Assembly: GCA_028818375.1 (NCBI GenBank)
Contig: JAPPOB010000009.1
Coordinates: 1-64,000, forward strand
Source: Anaerolineaceae bacterium
GTDB lineage: Bacteria; Chloroflexota; Anaerolineae; Aggregatilineales; Phototrophicaceae
Reading direction: 5' to 3'
Length of the DNA stretch: 64,000 nt
Part shown: positions 34,274-44,575 of the stretch, in pieces
Position numbering within the stretch: the first letter of the stretch is position 1
Layout: each line of letters begins with the position of its first letter
Made by a program: the position numbers and the translations under genes
Notes under the pieces: model-generated
Databases searched by the model: none
Told to the model about the DNA's origin: nothing
Seen by the model: the letters and a program-made list of their open reading frames with translations, nothing else

Positions 34274-35857
34274 ATGAGAAAGTTGCTCGTTCTTACCCTG
34301 CTGTTGCTGCTGGTCTTCTCGGCAGTAGCCTTCGCCCAGGATGGTGAACGCCAGTTGCGCATTACCTTCTCCTGGCCGACGGCGATCGACCCAGCCGCCG
34401 GAGATGATTTTTCCAGTTCACACGCCCTGATTAACCTGTATGACACCCTGGGTTACCCTGACAAGAACAACGAAGTGCAACCCTGGCTGGCGGAATCCTG
34501 GGAAATCTCCGATGACAACCTGACCTTCACCTTCAACCTGCGCCAGGGCGTCATGTTCCACGATGGTACGGAACTGCTGGCTTCCGACGTCGTCTACAGC
34601 ATCAACCGCCTGAACGACATCGGGGAAGGTTTTGCCTACCTTGTGCCAGACGCCGCCGCCGCTGCGTTGGACGACTACACCGTCCAGTTCACCCTTGATC
34701 AACCTGACCCTCTGTTCGTTCCAAGGTTGTTGCGCCTCTACATACTTAACGAGGACCTGGTGCGCGCCAACTACGATATGGAATCCACCCTCTATGGCGA
34801 ACACGGCGACTACGGCCGCAACTGGTTGCTGACCAACAGCGCCGGCTCCGGCCCCTACATGGTCATCGACTACCCGTTGGTGGGTTACCTGGAAATGGCG
34901 CGTTGGGATGGCTGGTGGAATGCAGAGAACTTCGTCGAAAATGTGGCGGACGTCGTCACCTACGTGGACACCACCGAGGCGGCCACGGTCCGCTCACTGA
35001 TGCTGAATGATGAACTGGAGATAACCGACAACTGGCAGACTATCGAAGCCCTGCAATCCCTGGACGCGATCGATGGTATCGACGTCAAGGCATTTCGCTC
35101 GCTGACTGCCTTCTACTTCATGATGAACACGCGTCTCGCACCGCTGGATGACGTCCACTGCCGCCGCGCCCTGGCCTGGGCCTACGACTACGATCAGGTC
35201 GTGGCCCTGGAATGGCCGGGCACAGTCTCGATGATCGGGCCTGTTCCACGCAACATAGACGGGCATACCTCCGACCTCACCATCTACAGTCGGGACCTCG
35301 ACAAGGCGCGCGAAGAACTGGCCCAGTGCCAGTACGCCGACAACATCGCCGACTATCCGATCGACGTGCACTGGATCTCCCAGGTGCCCGCCGAGGAGCA
35401 GTTCGCCCTGCTTTTCCAGGCCAACATGGCCGATATCGGCGTGCCGGTCAACGTCCTCTCCACGCCCTGGGGCACGGTAGTCGAAAACGCCTCAACTCAG
35501 GAGACCAGCCCGCACATCGTCACCATCTACACCGCCTCGGACTGGCCGGAAGCCGGTTTCATGCTGCAGCAGCGCTATCACTCGTCCACGGCCAACACCT
35601 GGCAACAGAACGAGTGGCTGCTGGATGAGGACCTGGATGCGCGTATCGAGAATTCCCTGCTCATCATGGACCAGGAAGAGCGCTACGCCGAGTATGCCTC
35701 GCTGCAGAGAGAAATCGCCGACCAGGCCTACTCGCTCTTCCTCTATGACCAGCGGAACAAGCACGCCTTCAAGACCTTCGTCGACTGGCATCCGGAAGAA
35801 AACAGCGGCGTGATGGGCTATCAAATCTTCGCGCCCTTCATCGGCGTGGACAGCTAG
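34274..35857 (+). CDS. Peptide-type ABC substrate-binding protein (OppA/DppA-like)
   Basis: This 527-residue family 5 binding protein has a Sec signal peptide (MRKLLVLTLLLLLVFSAVAFA/QD) without a lipobox. The mature part has LAESWEISDDNLTFTFNLR and VMFHDGTELLASDVVYS, the family signature region. GAGGAGAG precedes the ATG at 34274. It opens the 24.5-kb plus-strand block and supplies ligand to the two permeases that follow. Given the hydantoinase genes downstream, the ligand could be a cyclic amide, N-carbamoyl or peptide compound. A very strong hairpin follows the stop. Confidence 0.9.
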   Translation: MRKLLVLTLLLLLVFSAVAFAQDGERQLRITFSWPTAIDPAAGDDFSSSHALINLYDTLGYPDKNNEVQPWLAESWEISDDNLTFTFNLRQGVMFHDGTELLASDVVYSINRLNDIGEGFAYLVPDAAAAALDDYTVQFTLDQPDPLFVPRLLRLYILNEDLVRANYDMESTLYGEHGDYGRNWLLTNSAGSGPYMVIDYPLVGYLEMARWDGWWNAENFVENVADVVTYVDTTEAATVRSLMLNDELEITDNWQTIEALQSLDAIDGIDVKAFRSLTAFYFMMNTRLAPLDDVHCRRALAWAYDYDQVVALEWPGTVSMIGPVPRNIDGHTSDLTIYSRDLDKAREELAQCQYADNIADYPIDVHWISQVPAEEQFALLFQANMADIGVPVNVLSTPWGTVVENASTQETSPHIVTIYTASDWPEAGFMLQQRYHSSTANTWQQNEWLLDEDLDARIENSLLIMDQEERYAEYASLQREIADQAYSLFLYDQRNKHAFKTFVDWHPEENSGVMGYQIFAPFIGVDS

Positions 35858-35878
35858 AGTTTCGATCGTCCGCAATAC

Positions 35879-35907
35879 GGGAGGCGCGGCGCCATGCCGC
35901 GCCTCCC
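35879..35907 (+). terminator. Very strong stem-loop between SBP and permease genes
   Basis: A 12-bp GC-rich perfect stem (GGGAGGCGCGGC with GCCGCGCCTCCC) has a 5-nt loop, 21 nt after the binding-protein stop and 36 nt before the permease start. No T-run follows. It probably protects the upstream message from decay or partly stops transcription, giving more binding protein than permease. Confidence 0.65.
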
Positions 35908-35943
35908 TCTGGCAGGCAAGCAAGTCAGGGAGAGGGAGAGGCC

Positions 35944-37008
35944 ATGAATTTCCTGAATGTTGAGGAGCTTCAGCGCCTCTTCCTCTTTCTGTTGCGACGC
36001 ATCTTTCAGTCCATTTTTGTCCTGTTCGGACTCAGCATCCTCATCTTTTTGCTCAGCCGCGTCCTGCCTGGCGATCCGGCCCGCATGGCCCTCGGCGCAA
36101 GGGCGCCGCAGGAAACGATCCAACGTCTGCGCGATGAAATGCACCTGGATGAGCCGCTGCTGCAGCAATACCAGATCTGGTTCACCAACGCCCTGGGCGG
36201 TGACCTCGGCGACTCCCTGCGCACCCGCCGCCCTGTGGTGGACGACATCGTCGAGTTCCTGCCGGCCTCCATGGAGCTGGTGCTGCTGGCCGGTGTCATA
36301 TCCGCCATCGGCGGCATCACCCTCGGCACACTGAGCGCGCGCCACAAGGACTCCTGGATCGACAACCTGGTGCGCGTGATTTCCTACATGGGCGTGGTGA
36401 CCCCCGCCTTCGTTGTCGCCATCATATTCCTGACCTTCTTTACGACCGCTGAGTTCGGCCTGGACCTCTTTCCGCCCATCGGCCGGCTCAGCAGCGGCTT
36501 TGAGCCGCCGCCAAGAGTCACAGGCCTCTATACCGTAGATTCCCTGCTTGCCGGTCAGTTCGATACCTTCGTGAATGCCCTGCACCATCTCATTCTGCCG
36601 TCGCTGGCGCTGGCGCTGGGCTCGCTTTCCCAGGAAGCGCGCATCACCCGTTCCACCATGTCGGACAATCTGACGCGAGACTACATCGCGGCGGAGCGCG
36701 CGCTGGGCATCCCGGAACGGACCGTCACCGGCAAATTCCTGCTGAAGCCCTCACTCATCCCCACCGTGTCGATCTTTGGGCTGGACTTCGCCGCCAACCT
36801 CTCCAACGCCTTCCTTGTGGAAGTGATTTTTAACTGGCCCGGCATCTCCCGCTACGCCACGACGGCGATGCTGTACAAGGACCTCAACGCCATCGCCGCC
36901 GTCATCCTGATCCTGGGCGTGACCTTCATTGTGGTGAATATTCTTGTCGACCTGGTGGTAGGTATTCTGGACCCGCGCATTCGTCTGCGTGGCGCAAGGA
37001 GCGATTGA
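35944..37008 (+). CDS. Peptide-type ABC transporter permease (OppB-like)
   Basis: This 354-residue permease has about six membrane helices, an N-terminal RRIFQSIFVLFGLSILIFLLS-like helix region, the substrate-channel segment RVLPGDPARMALG, and coupling loop AERALGIPERTVTGKFLLKP. AGGGAGAGG lies upstream of the ATG. It forms the channel with the OppC-like protein that follows 1 nt later. Confidence 0.92.
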   Translation: MNFLNVEELQRLFLFLLRRIFQSIFVLFGLSILIFLLSRVLPGDPARMALGARAPQETIQRLRDEMHLDEPLLQQYQIWFTNALGGDLGDSLRTRRPVVDDIVEFLPASMELVLLAGVISAIGGITLGTLSARHKDSWIDNLVRVISYMGVVTPAFVVAIIFLTFFTTAEFGLDLFPPIGRLSSGFEPPPRVTGLYTVDSLLAGQFDTFVNALHHLILPSLALALGSLSQEARITRSTMSDNLTRDYIAAERALGIPERTVTGKFLLKPSLIPTVSIFGLDFAANLSNAFLVEVIFNWPGISRYATTAMLYKDLNAIAAVILILGVTFIVVNILVDLVVGILDPRIRLRGARSD

Positions 37009-37009
37009 C

Positions 37010-37939
37010 ATGGCCGAAATTGCTGTTTCCCCTGCTCCCGACCTGACTGACGTGGACGAGCTGGCGCGCATTCAGCGTCAGAATCGCCGCGAGAACCTCG
37101 GGCGCATGTGGTTCAAGTTTTCCCGCAATCCGCTCTCCGTCATCGGCCTGTTGATGGTCATCGCCATCATCCTGCTGGCCATTTTCGCGGAGTTCGTCAC
37201 ACCCTTTCCCGACCATGTCAGGCCCTTCACGGACTTCGTTAATGCCAAGAAGCCGCCCGGCGGCGAATACCTGTTGGGGACGGACCAGTTCGGCCGGGAC
37301 ATACTCAGCAGAATCGTCTTTGGCTTTCGTTTTTCGCTGCTGATGGCCGTCGTGGTGCTGACCCTGGTCGTGCCGGTCGGGGTCACCCTGGGCATGGTCG
37401 CCGGTTACTTTCAGGGCACTATCATCGATACCATCATCATGCGCATCACCGATATCTTCCTGTCCGTGCCGCCCCTGATTCTGGCGCTTGCCATCGCTTC
37501 CGTGCTGACACCCAACCTGACCAATTCGATGATCGCCGTCTCGTTGATGTGGTGGCCCTGGTACGCCCGCCTGGTCTACGGCCTGTCCAGCGCCCTGCGC
37601 ACCGAATACTTCGTCAGCTCGGCGGAGACCATCGGCGCCAGAACCCCGCACATACTCTTTCGTGAGATCTTGCCCAACATGATTTCGCCCATCTTCACCA
37701 AGATGAGCCTGGACGTGGGCTGGGTCATCATCATTGGCTCCATGCTGAGTTTCCTCGGCCTGGGCGTCCAGGAACCGCAACCCGGCCTGGGCACGATGGT
37801 CGCCAAGGGCTCCGATTACCTTCCCACCGGCCAGTGGTGGATGGCCATCTTCCCCGCCCTGGCCATCGTCGTCGTCGTACTCGGTTTCAACCTGCTCGGC
37901 GACGGCCTGCGCGATCTGTTCTCCGCGGAAGAGGTGTAA
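37010..37939 (+). CDS. Peptide-type ABC transporter permease (OppC-like)
   Basis: This 309-residue permease has an OppC_N segment, the GTDQFGRDILSRIVFG motif and the coupling loop SAETIGARTPHILFREILP. The ATG at 37010 has AAGGAGCG upstream, within the end of the previous gene. Its stop overlaps the ATP-binding gene start by 1 nt. With the upstream permease it makes a heterodimeric pore. Confidence 0.92.
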   Translation: MAEIAVSPAPDLTDVDELARIQRQNRRENLGRMWFKFSRNPLSVIGLLMVIAIILLAIFAEFVTPFPDHVRPFTDFVNAKKPPGGEYLLGTDQFGRDILSRIVFGFRFSLLMAVVVLTLVVPVGVTLGMVAGYFQGTIIDTIIMRITDIFLSVPPLILALAIASVLTPNLTNSMIAVSLMWWPWYARLVYGLSSALRTEYFVSSAETIGARTPHILFREILPNMISPIFTKMSLDVGWVIIIGSMLSFLGLGVQEPQPGLGTMVAKGSDYLPTGQWWMAIFPALAIVVVVLGFNLLGDGLRDLFSAEEV

Positions 37940-38982
37940 TGGTGGACCAGGAAACGCCGCTGCTTGAAATCCGTGATTTGTCCGTCAATTTCCGCGTCTA
38001 TGGCGGTGTGCTCAGGGTCCTCGACCGTATCAATTTCCACGTCCTGCAGGGCGAACGCGTCGGCCTGGTGGGAGAGACGGGCTGCGGCAAGACGACCACC
38101 ATGAAAACCATCCTGCAGGTGCTTCCCACGCCACCGGCCGAAGTCCCCCAGGGCGAGATCTGGTTTCAGGGTCAGGACGTCATGACGATGAGCCAGCGCG
38201 AGCTGGTTAACATGCGCGGACAGGGAATCTCCATGATTTTTCAGGACCCCACCGCCGCCCTGAACCCGGTCTTCACCGTCGGCCAGCAACTCACCGCGGT
38301 GATCCGCTACGCCTCGCCGGAAAACCGCAACTTGAACAATGCCCAGTTGCGGGAACGCGCGCTGGAGGCCCTTCGTCAGGTCGCCCTGGCCGACCCGGAA
38401 CGTCTGCTGGACAGCTATCCCATCCAGCTCAGTGGCGGCATGCGCCAACGCGTTTGCATCGGCATGGCGCTCAGCACCCGGCCCGGTCTGCTGATCGCCG
38501 ACGAGCCTGGCACCGCGCTGGACGTCACCATTCAGGACCAGGTCCTGCGCCTCCTGCAGGACCTGGTCGAGCAACAGGGCAACTCCTTCATTCTCATCAC
38601 GCACACGCTGGGCATCGTGCGCCAGATGACGGACCGTGTTTACGTCATGTACGCTGGCAACATGGTGGAGGTGGCGCCGACGCAGCGTCTGTTCACCAAT
38701 CCGCTGCATCCCTACACCCAGGGCCTGATGGACGCCGTTCCGCGCCTCACCGGCGGCGGCATCAGCGAAGGCATTCCCGGACGCATCCCGGATTACATGA
38801 ACCCGCCCGCCGGCTGTCGCTTTTCCGGACGCTGCCCTCACGCGATGCCCGTATGCAATCGTGAGAAACCGCCAGTGTTTCAGGTCCAGGGCCCGGCTGA
38901 CGAGTCGCATGCGGTGGCCTGTTTCCTCTACGACGAGCCCCACAAGGTGAGCAACTACAAGGCGGAGCTCCAGCCGGTATGA
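37939..38982 (+). CDS. Peptide-type ABC transporter ATP-binding protein (OppD-like)
   Basis: This 347-residue ATPase has Walker [10 protein letters not shown] (45-53), signature LSGGMRQRV, Walker [13 protein letters not shown] and the C-terminal oligopeptide-transporter extension with spaced cysteines ([14 protein letters not shown], then HAVACF). The DEPGTALD box has G where T is usual. The start overlaps the OppC stop by 1 nt and the end overlaps OppF by 4 nt. It may also energise the ATPase-less importer on the minus strand. Confidence 0.93.
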   Translation: MVDQETPLLEIRDLSVNFRVYGGVLRVLDRINFHVLQGERVGLVGETGCGKTTTMKTILQVLPTPPAEVPQGEIWFQGQDVMTMSQRELVNMRGQGISMIFQDPTAALNPVFTVGQQLTAVIRYASPENRNLNNAQLRERALEALRQVALADPERLLDSYPIQLSGGMRQRVCIGMALSTRPGLLIADEPGTALDVTIQDQVLRLLQDLVEQQGNSFILITHTLGIVRQMTDRVYVMYAGNMVEVAPTQRLFTNPLHPYTQGLMDAVPRLTGGGISEGIPGRIPDYMNPPAGCRFSGRCPHAMPVCNREKPPVFQVQGPADESHAVACFLYDEPHKVSNYKAELQPV

Positions 38983-39989
38983 GCGACGATATCATTCTTC
39001 GTGTCGAAAACTTGCGCAAGCATTTCATTGTAGGCCGCAAGGGCCTGATCAAACGGGAGCCGGTCACTGTCAAGGCGGTCGATGGCGTCTCCTTCAACGT
39101 GCGCCGTGGCGAGACCTTCGGCATCGTCGGCGAGTCCGGTTCCGGCAAGAGCACCATCGCCTACATCACGATGGGCATGTACCTGCCCACCAGCGGCACC
39201 ATCACCTTCAATGGCCGGGACCTCTTCGGTCAGGGCGACCGGCGGCCGCTGGACCTGCGCAAGGAGGTCCAGATTGTTTTCCAGGACCCCGGCTCCTCGC
39301 TCAATCCCCGCCGCACCATTCGCCAGATCCTCGAACTTCCCCTCAGCATCCATCAGCCGGAAAAAGACCGTCTGACGGAAATCATCCGCCTGCTGGAGCT
39401 GGTGGACCTGCCGCCGGAATTCATGCACAAGTACCCGCGTCAGTTGAGCGGCGGCGAGCGACAAATCGTCGCCATTGCCCGCGCGCTGGCCACCAATCCC
39501 TCGCTGGTCATTCTCGACGAACCCACCTCCGCGCTGGACGTTTCGGTGCAGGGCAAGGTCCTCAATCTGCTCATCCGCCTGCAGCGAGAGTTGAATCTGA
39601 CCTACATGTTCATCACGCACGACCTGAGCGTTATGCGTAACCTGGCGTCGCGCGTCGCCATCATGTACCTGGGCCGGGTTGCGGAAGTCGCCGAAGCGGT
39701 GCACTTCTTCGAATCGCCCCAGCACCCCTACACCCAGATGTTGCTCTCATCCATTCCCGTCCTGACAGAAGCCGAAGAGGCGTTGCGACCGGCACAGATC
39801 CGCTCAACGGGCGAGATCCCCAGCCCGGTCGATCTGCCTTCCGGCTGCAGCTTCCACACCCGCTGCCCCCAGGTCATGGACCATTGCCGCCACATCGACC
39901 CGCTGATGGTGCCCATCGACGTCACCGGCAGCGACCACATCGTGCGTTGCCACCTGTTCGAGCAAGCGAACGGCCAGGTTTCGTCCTGA
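38979..39989 (+). CDS. Peptide-type ABC transporter ATP-binding protein (OppF-like)
   Basis: This 336-residue ATPase has Walker [10 protein letters not shown] (51-59), signature LSGGERQIV, Walker [15 protein letters not shown] and a C-terminal cysteine extension ([20 protein letters not shown]). It pairs with the OppD-like protein to form the ATPase dimer. The ATG overlaps the upstream stop. The hydantoinase A gene begins 1 nt after its stop, which links import directly to the catabolic genes. Confidence 0.93.
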   Translation: MSDDIILRVENLRKHFIVGRKGLIKREPVTVKAVDGVSFNVRRGETFGIVGESGSGKSTIAYITMGMYLPTSGTITFNGRDLFGQGDRRPLDLRKEVQIVFQDPGSSLNPRRTIRQILELPLSIHQPEKDRLTEIIRLLELVDLPPEFMHKYPRQLSGGERQIVAIARALATNPSLVILDEPTSALDVSVQGKVLNLLIRLQRELNLTYMFITHDLSVMRNLASRVAIMYLGRVAEVAEAVHFFESPQHPYTQMLLSSIPVLTEAEEALRPAQIRSTGEIPSPVDLPSGCSFHTRCPQVMDHCRHIDPLMVPIDVTGSDHIVRCHLFEQANGQVSS

Positions 39990-39990
39990 C

Positions 39991-42045
39991 ATGCGCATCG
40001 CCACCGACATAGGCGGTACCTTCACGGACCTTGTCTGGCAGGACGAGAAAAGTGGCGCCGTCGGCAACACCAAGGTGCCTACGACGCCGCATGACTTCGG
40101 CGCCGCCGTCGTGTCCGCCATCCGACAGAGCCGGCAGGACGCGCGCGGCACCGGTTTTCTGGTGCACGGCACCACCCTCGTCATCAACGCGCTGACCGAA
40201 CGCAAGGGTGTGCGCACGGGGCTCATCACTACCCGGGGCTTCCGCGACGTGCTGGAAATCGGGCGCGCCAACCGCCCCGACATCTACAACATGACCTACG
40301 TCAAGCCGACGCCCTTTGTGCCGCGCCGGCTGCGCCTGGAGGTCACCGGTCGCCTGAACTTCCGCGGGGAAGTGCTGCTACCCCTGTGCCATGAGGACGT
40401 GGCGCGCGCGGCCGGGACCCTGCTGGCGGAGGGCGTTGAGGCTGTCGCCGTCTGTTTTCTGCACAGTTACGTCAATCCGCAGCATGAACTGGAGTGCGGC
40501 CAGATCCTGGCGGACCTGGCGCCGGACCTGCCGGTTACGCTTTCGCACCAGGTGACGCGCGAGTGGCGGGAATTTGAGCGCAGCAATACCGCGGTGCTCA
40601 ACAGCTACGTCATGCCCATTGTGGCGCGCTATCTCAACAGCCTGGAACGCGACCTGAATGACATGGGCATCCCTTCTCCCTCGCTTCACGTGATGCAGTC
40701 CAATGGCGGCAGTGCCAGCTTTGGCGCCGGTCGCCAGTTGCCCGTCAACCTGGTCGAATCCGGACCCGTCGCCGGGGTCATCGGCGCCGCCCGAATCGGC
40801 GGGATCATCGGCGAGCCGAACGTGATTTCCCTGGACGTCGGCGGGACCACGGCCAAGTGTTCGCTGGTGCTGGATGGCGCGCCACGAATCACCAGCGATT
40901 ACAAGATCGAACATGACCGGCGCAGCGCCGGTTACCCCATTCTTGTGCCTACCGTGGATATCGTCGAGATTGGCGCGGGCGGCGGGTCCATCGCCCACCT
41001 GGACGAAAGCGGCGCCCTGCGCGTGGGCCCGCAGAGCGCCGGCGCCGACCCCGGCCCGGCCTGCCAGGGCGTGGGTGACCAGCCTACGCTCACGGATGCC
41101 AACCTCGTCGCCGGCCGGATCAACCCGGACTATTTCCTGGGCGGACGCATTCCGCTCAGCGTCGCGCGGGCGCAACAGGCGCTGCAGCCTCTTGCCGCCC
41201 ACTTCGGCCTCGGCATCGCCGAGACCGCGCTGGGCATCATTCGCATCGCCGACTCCAACATGATCAACGCGCTCAAGCTCGTTTCGGTGCGGCGGGGCCA
41301 TGACCCGCGCGACTTCGTGTTGTTGCCCTTTGGCGGCGGTGGCGCCTTGCATGGCGCCACCCTGATGCGCGAACTGCAAACGCGCAAGGTCGTCATTCCC
41401 CAACAACCCGGCGTCTTTTCCGCCTGGGGCATGTTGATGAGCGACCTGCGCCGCGACGACATTCGCACTCGCATCACCCGGGTCACTGAAGATGCCGCGC
41501 CAGACCTGGATGAGACCTTCGCCGACATGAGCAGGCGCGTTCATGAAGCGCTGCAGCGTGAAGACGTGGCGGCGGCTGATATTCGCAGTGAACGACACGC
41601 CGACATGCGCTATCTCGGCCAGGAACACACGGTCAAGGTCCCGTTGGCGGAAGGCTGCATCGACGCCGCAGCTGTCGACGGGCTGCTGGAACGCTTCCAC
41701 CAGGCGCACGAGCAGACCTACACCTTCCGCCTGGATTCGCCCGTCGAACTGGTCAACTACCACGTCACCGCCTTTGGCCTTGTGCCTGCGCCCGAGATCG
41801 GCAGGGTTTGCGGCGACGGCCTGACGCTGGCGGATGCCGGCAAGGGCCGGCGTGAGGTGTATTTCGACGATCCCGTGCCATTGCAGGCGGACATCTTCGA
41901 GCGTGACCGCCTGCCCGTCGGCGAGGCACTGGCGGGCCCGGCCGTCATTGAAGAACCCACCGCGACCATTCTCGTCTTTCCGCAGCAACGCGCCTGGCGC
42001 GATCGCAACGGTTTAATCCACATTCAGGGGGAGGACCAGTCATGA
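39991..42045 (+). CDS. hyuA: Hydantoinase/oxoprolinase A subunit, copy 1
   Basis: This 684-residue protein is an N-methylhydantoinase A / 5-oxoprolinase alpha-type subunit. It begins with an ATPase-fold loop (RIATDIGGTFTDLV), has a second phosphate loop (LDVGGTTAKCSLV), and the family segment GAGGGSIAHLD with GPQSAGADPGPAC. In characterised systems HyuA uses ATP to activate the cyclic amide and HyuB completes ring opening. It starts 1 nt after OppF and overlaps the racemase gene by 4 nt. The true substrate could be a hydantoin, oxoproline or lactam; some relatives are carboxylases. Confidence 0.92.
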   Translation: MRIATDIGGTFTDLVWQDEKSGAVGNTKVPTTPHDFGAAVVSAIRQSRQDARGTGFLVHGTTLVINALTERKGVRTGLITTRGFRDVLEIGRANRPDIYNMTYVKPTPFVPRRLRLEVTGRLNFRGEVLLPLCHEDVARAAGTLLAEGVEAVAVCFLHSYVNPQHELECGQILADLAPDLPVTLSHQVTREWREFERSNTAVLNSYVMPIVARYLNSLERDLNDMGIPSPSLHVMQSNGGSASFGAGRQLPVNLVESGPVAGVIGAARIGGIIGEPNVISLDVGGTTAKCSLVLDGAPRITSDYKIEHDRRSAGYPILVPTVDIVEIGAGGGSIAHLDESGALRVGPQSAGADPGPACQGVGDQPTLTDANLVAGRINPDYFLGGRIPLSVARAQQALQPLAAHFGLGIAETALGIIRIADSNMINALKLVSVRRGHDPRDFVLLPFGGGGALHGATLMRELQTRKVVIPQQPGVFSAWGMLMSDLRRDDIRTRITRVTEDAAPDLDETFADMSRRVHEALQREDVAAADIRSERHADMRYLGQEHTVKVPLAEGCIDAAAVDGLLERFHQAHEQTYTFRLDSPVELVNYHVTAFGLVPAPEIGRVCGDGLTLADAGKGRREVYFDDPVPLQADIFERDRLPVGEALAGPAVIEEPTATILVFPQQRAWRDRNGLIHIQGEDQS

Positions 42046-42830
42046 GATTGCTCTATATCGACCCTGTTGGCGCCGATTCGATGGACCCCGGCATGTACGA
42101 TGCCCTGCTGGCCGCCAAAGGCATTCAAACGGAAATCGAGATGGTCGCCCTGCCCCAGGGCCGCCCTCACCACGTCGAATACCACTCTTACGAGGCGCAG
42201 GTCATCGCCGACATCGTGCGCATCACCTGGCACGAGGCGCCGGCCTTCGACGCCATCATCATCGGCTGCTTTTACGACGTCGGCCTGCGTGAGGCCCGCG
42301 AAGTCTCCGGCCGCGCGCCGGTGGTGGCCCCCTGCCATTCCAGCAGCGCCATCGCCGCCATGCTGAGCCATCGCTTTTCGGTGCTGGTCGGCCGCGAGAA
42401 GTGGATTTCCAAAATGCGCGAGAACCTCCTGCTCTACGGCCATGGCGAACGCCTCGCTTCCTTCCGCACCATGGGCATGGGCGTGCGCGATTTCCAGGTC
42501 GACCACAACCTGACCTGTGAGCGTATGCTGGAGGCCGGCCGTGCAGCGATCAAGGAGGACGGCGCCGAGGCGCTCATCCTCGGTTGCACCGCCGAATTTG
42601 GCTTTTACAGCCACATGCAGCAGGAACTGGGCGTGCCCGTGCTCGACCCCGTCATCTCTGCGTTGAAAATGGCGGAAATGATGGCCGAGGCCGCAGAACG
42701 CTTCGACTGGCTGCCCTCGCGCGTCGGAGCCAGCGAGGGGCCGCCCGTCGACGAGGTCGCCCGCCGCGGCCTTTTCGGCGACTCCGCTCCGATCGGCGCG
42801 CGACTTGCGGAGCTGGCGCAACCGCAATGA
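42042..42830 (+). CDS. Aspartate/glutamate/hydantoin racemase family protein
   Basis: This 262-residue protein fits the cofactor-independent Asp/Glu/hydantoin racemase family, which uses two cysteines as acid and base: C76 (IIIGCFYD) and C182 (LILGCTAEF). A third cysteine in APCHSSS is not in the usual position. Hydantoin racemases let an enantioselective hydantoinase consume both isomers, which fits its place between hydantoinase A and B genes. It overlaps both neighbours by 4 nt. Confidence 0.88.
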   Translation: MRLLYIDPVGADSMDPGMYDALLAAKGIQTEIEMVALPQGRPHHVEYHSYEAQVIADIVRITWHEAPAFDAIIIGCFYDVGLREAREVSGRAPVVAPCHSSSAIAAMLSHRFSVLVGREKWISKMRENLLLYGHGERLASFRTMGMGVRDFQVDHNLTCERMLEAGRAAIKEDGAEALILGCTAEFGFYSHMQQELGVPVLDPVISALKMAEMMAEAAERFDWLPSRVGASEGPPVDEVARRGLFGDSAPIGARLAELAQPQ

Positions 42831-44575
42831 GCAGGGACCCCTTCACGCTTGAGATCATCGGCGACATGCTGCGCGCCAGCGCCGTGGAAATGTTCATCAC
42901 CTACGGCCGCAGCGCGCAGAGCCCCATCATCTATGAGGTGCTGGATATGGGCTGCGGCCTGATTTCAGCGGAAGGGGAATTGATTGCGGAGGCCGAGGGC
43001 GTCCCCGGTTTCGTCGGCTGCCTCGGTTTCGCCGTGCGCGAAGTGCTGGGAAAATTCGGCGCCGACGCGCTGCAACCCGGCGATATCTACGCCAGCAATG
43101 ACCCCTGGGGCGGCGGTGGGACGCACCTCAGCGACGTCGTGCTGGTGATGCCGCTGTTCCATGAGGGCTGCCTGTTGGCCTTTGCCGCCAACAAGGCCCA
43201 CTGGACCGAAGTCGGCGGTATGGCCCCCGGCAGCTGGACCACCGATTCGACCGAGATTTATCAGGAAGGGCTGCAATTGCCGGCCCTGCGCCTGTACCGC
43301 GCCGGGCAGCCACAGCAGGACCTGCTTGACATCATTGAGGCCAACGTACGCCTGCCAGAGATGACACTGGGGGATATGTACGCCGGCATCGCCGCGCTGC
43401 ACGCCGGCGCCCGCGGCGTGGCTGCGGTCTGCGCCAGGTACGGCGCCGATGCCCTGCTGGACTCAATCGCCCTGCTCTTGAAGCGCGGCGAAAGTGTCGC
43501 CCGCGAGCGACTGTCCGCCCTGCCTGATGGTTCCTGGCACGCCGAAGCCTGGCTTGACGACGACGGCATCGGCGACGAACCCCAATACGTTTGCGTCAGG
43601 GTTACCATCGACGGCGAGCGCTTCGTCGCCGACTACAGCGGCTGCGCCCCCCAGGCCAGCGGCCCCATCAACACCACCCACGTCGGCCTGATGGTCGTTG
43701 TGCGCGAGATGTTCAAGTGCGTGCTGGACCCGCACTTTCCCAACAACGACGGCTTCTTTCGACCCATCGAAATCATTTGCCCGCCGGGCACCCTGTTCAC
43801 CGCGCAACGGCCCGCGCCTACCTCCACCTACTGGGAGACCGGTTCCTACGCCGCCGAGTTGATCTGGCGCGCCATGTATCCGGTCGCCCCGGATCGTCTG
43901 TCCGTCGGTCATCACCTCAGCATTTGCGGCACGATTGTCAGCGGCGAGGATGAGAGCGGGACGCCCTGGGTGCTGGTCGAACCCCAGGCCGGCGGATGGG
44001 GCGCCACCCACCGGCGCGACGGCCAGAGCGGGCTGGTGCCCTCCGGCGACGGCGAGACCTATATCATGCCGGTCGAAATCTGCGAAACGCGCTACCCCCT
44101 GCTGGTCGACCAGTTTGCCTTCAACACCGAACCAGGCGGCGGCGGTCGCTGGCGCGGCGGCTTTGGCCTCATTCGTGACTACCAGGTGACCTGCAGCCAC
44201 GCGGACCTGACCGCCTCCTTTGGCCGCTTTCGCTTCCCGCCCTGGGGCGCGGCCGGCGGCGCGGACGGTTCCAACAACGCCATCGAGATCATCCCTGCAG
44301 GTCAGGGAAAGGCCGTTATGCGCACGGGGCGCTGCGCCCGCCAACGCCTGCAGCGCGGCGACGTCGCGCGCTTGATCACGGCCGTGGGCGGCGGCTATGG
44401 CGATCCCCTGCAGCGCGAGCCGCCGCGCGTGGCGGAGGACGTGCGCGAGGGCTTTCTGTCGCCGGAAATCGCGCGCCAGGCCTACGGCGTCGTACTTGAC
44501 AACGCAGGAGTGGACGAAGTGGCCACGGCTTCCCTGCGCGCGGACATGTCGCGGGAGCGCGATCATGGCGCATGA
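42827..44575 (+). CDS. hyuB: Hydantoinase/oxoprolinase B subunit, classical type, copy 1
   Basis: This 582-residue HyuB protein has the classical motif SNDPWGGGGTHLSDV (90-104). D40, H100, D103 and H125 match the positions of the metal ligands I recall for characterised members of the family. It starts in the racemase stop (ATGA) and shares an 11-nt overlap with the next HyuB gene, which has exactly the same length. It is the most likely partner of HyuA copy 1. Confidence 0.9.
   Translation: MSRDPFTLEIIGDMLRASAVEMFITYGRSAQSPIIYEVLDMGCGLISAEGELIAEAEGVPGFVGCLGFAVREVLGKFGADALQPGDIYASNDPWGGGGTHLSDVVLVMPLFHEGCLLAFAANKAHWTEVGGMAPGSWTTDSTEIYQEGLQLPALRLYRAGQPQQDLLDIIEANVRLPEMTLGDMYAGIAALHAGARGVAAVCARYGADALLDSIALLLKRGESVARERLSALPDGSWHAEAWLDDDGIGDEPQYVCVRVTIDGERFVADYSGCAPQASGPINTTHVGLMVVVREMFKCVLDPHFPNNDGFFRPIEIICPPGTLFTAQRPAPTSTYWETGSYAAELIWRAMYPVAPDRLSVGHHLSICGTIVSGEDESGTPWVLVEPQAGGWGATHRRDGQSGLVPSGDGETYIMPVEICETRYPLLVDQFAFNTEPGGGGRWRGGFGLIRDYQVTCSHADLTASFGRFRFPPWGAAGGADGSNNAIEIIPAGQGKAVMRTGRCARQRLQRGDVARLITAVGGGYGDPLQREPPRVAEDVREGFLSPEIARQAYGVVLDNAGVDEVATASLRADMSRERDHGA

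Noticed and set aside
40378..41988. A 536-codon minus-strand open frame
   Set aside because: It is antisense to the HyuA copy 1 gene, which has full family motifs.
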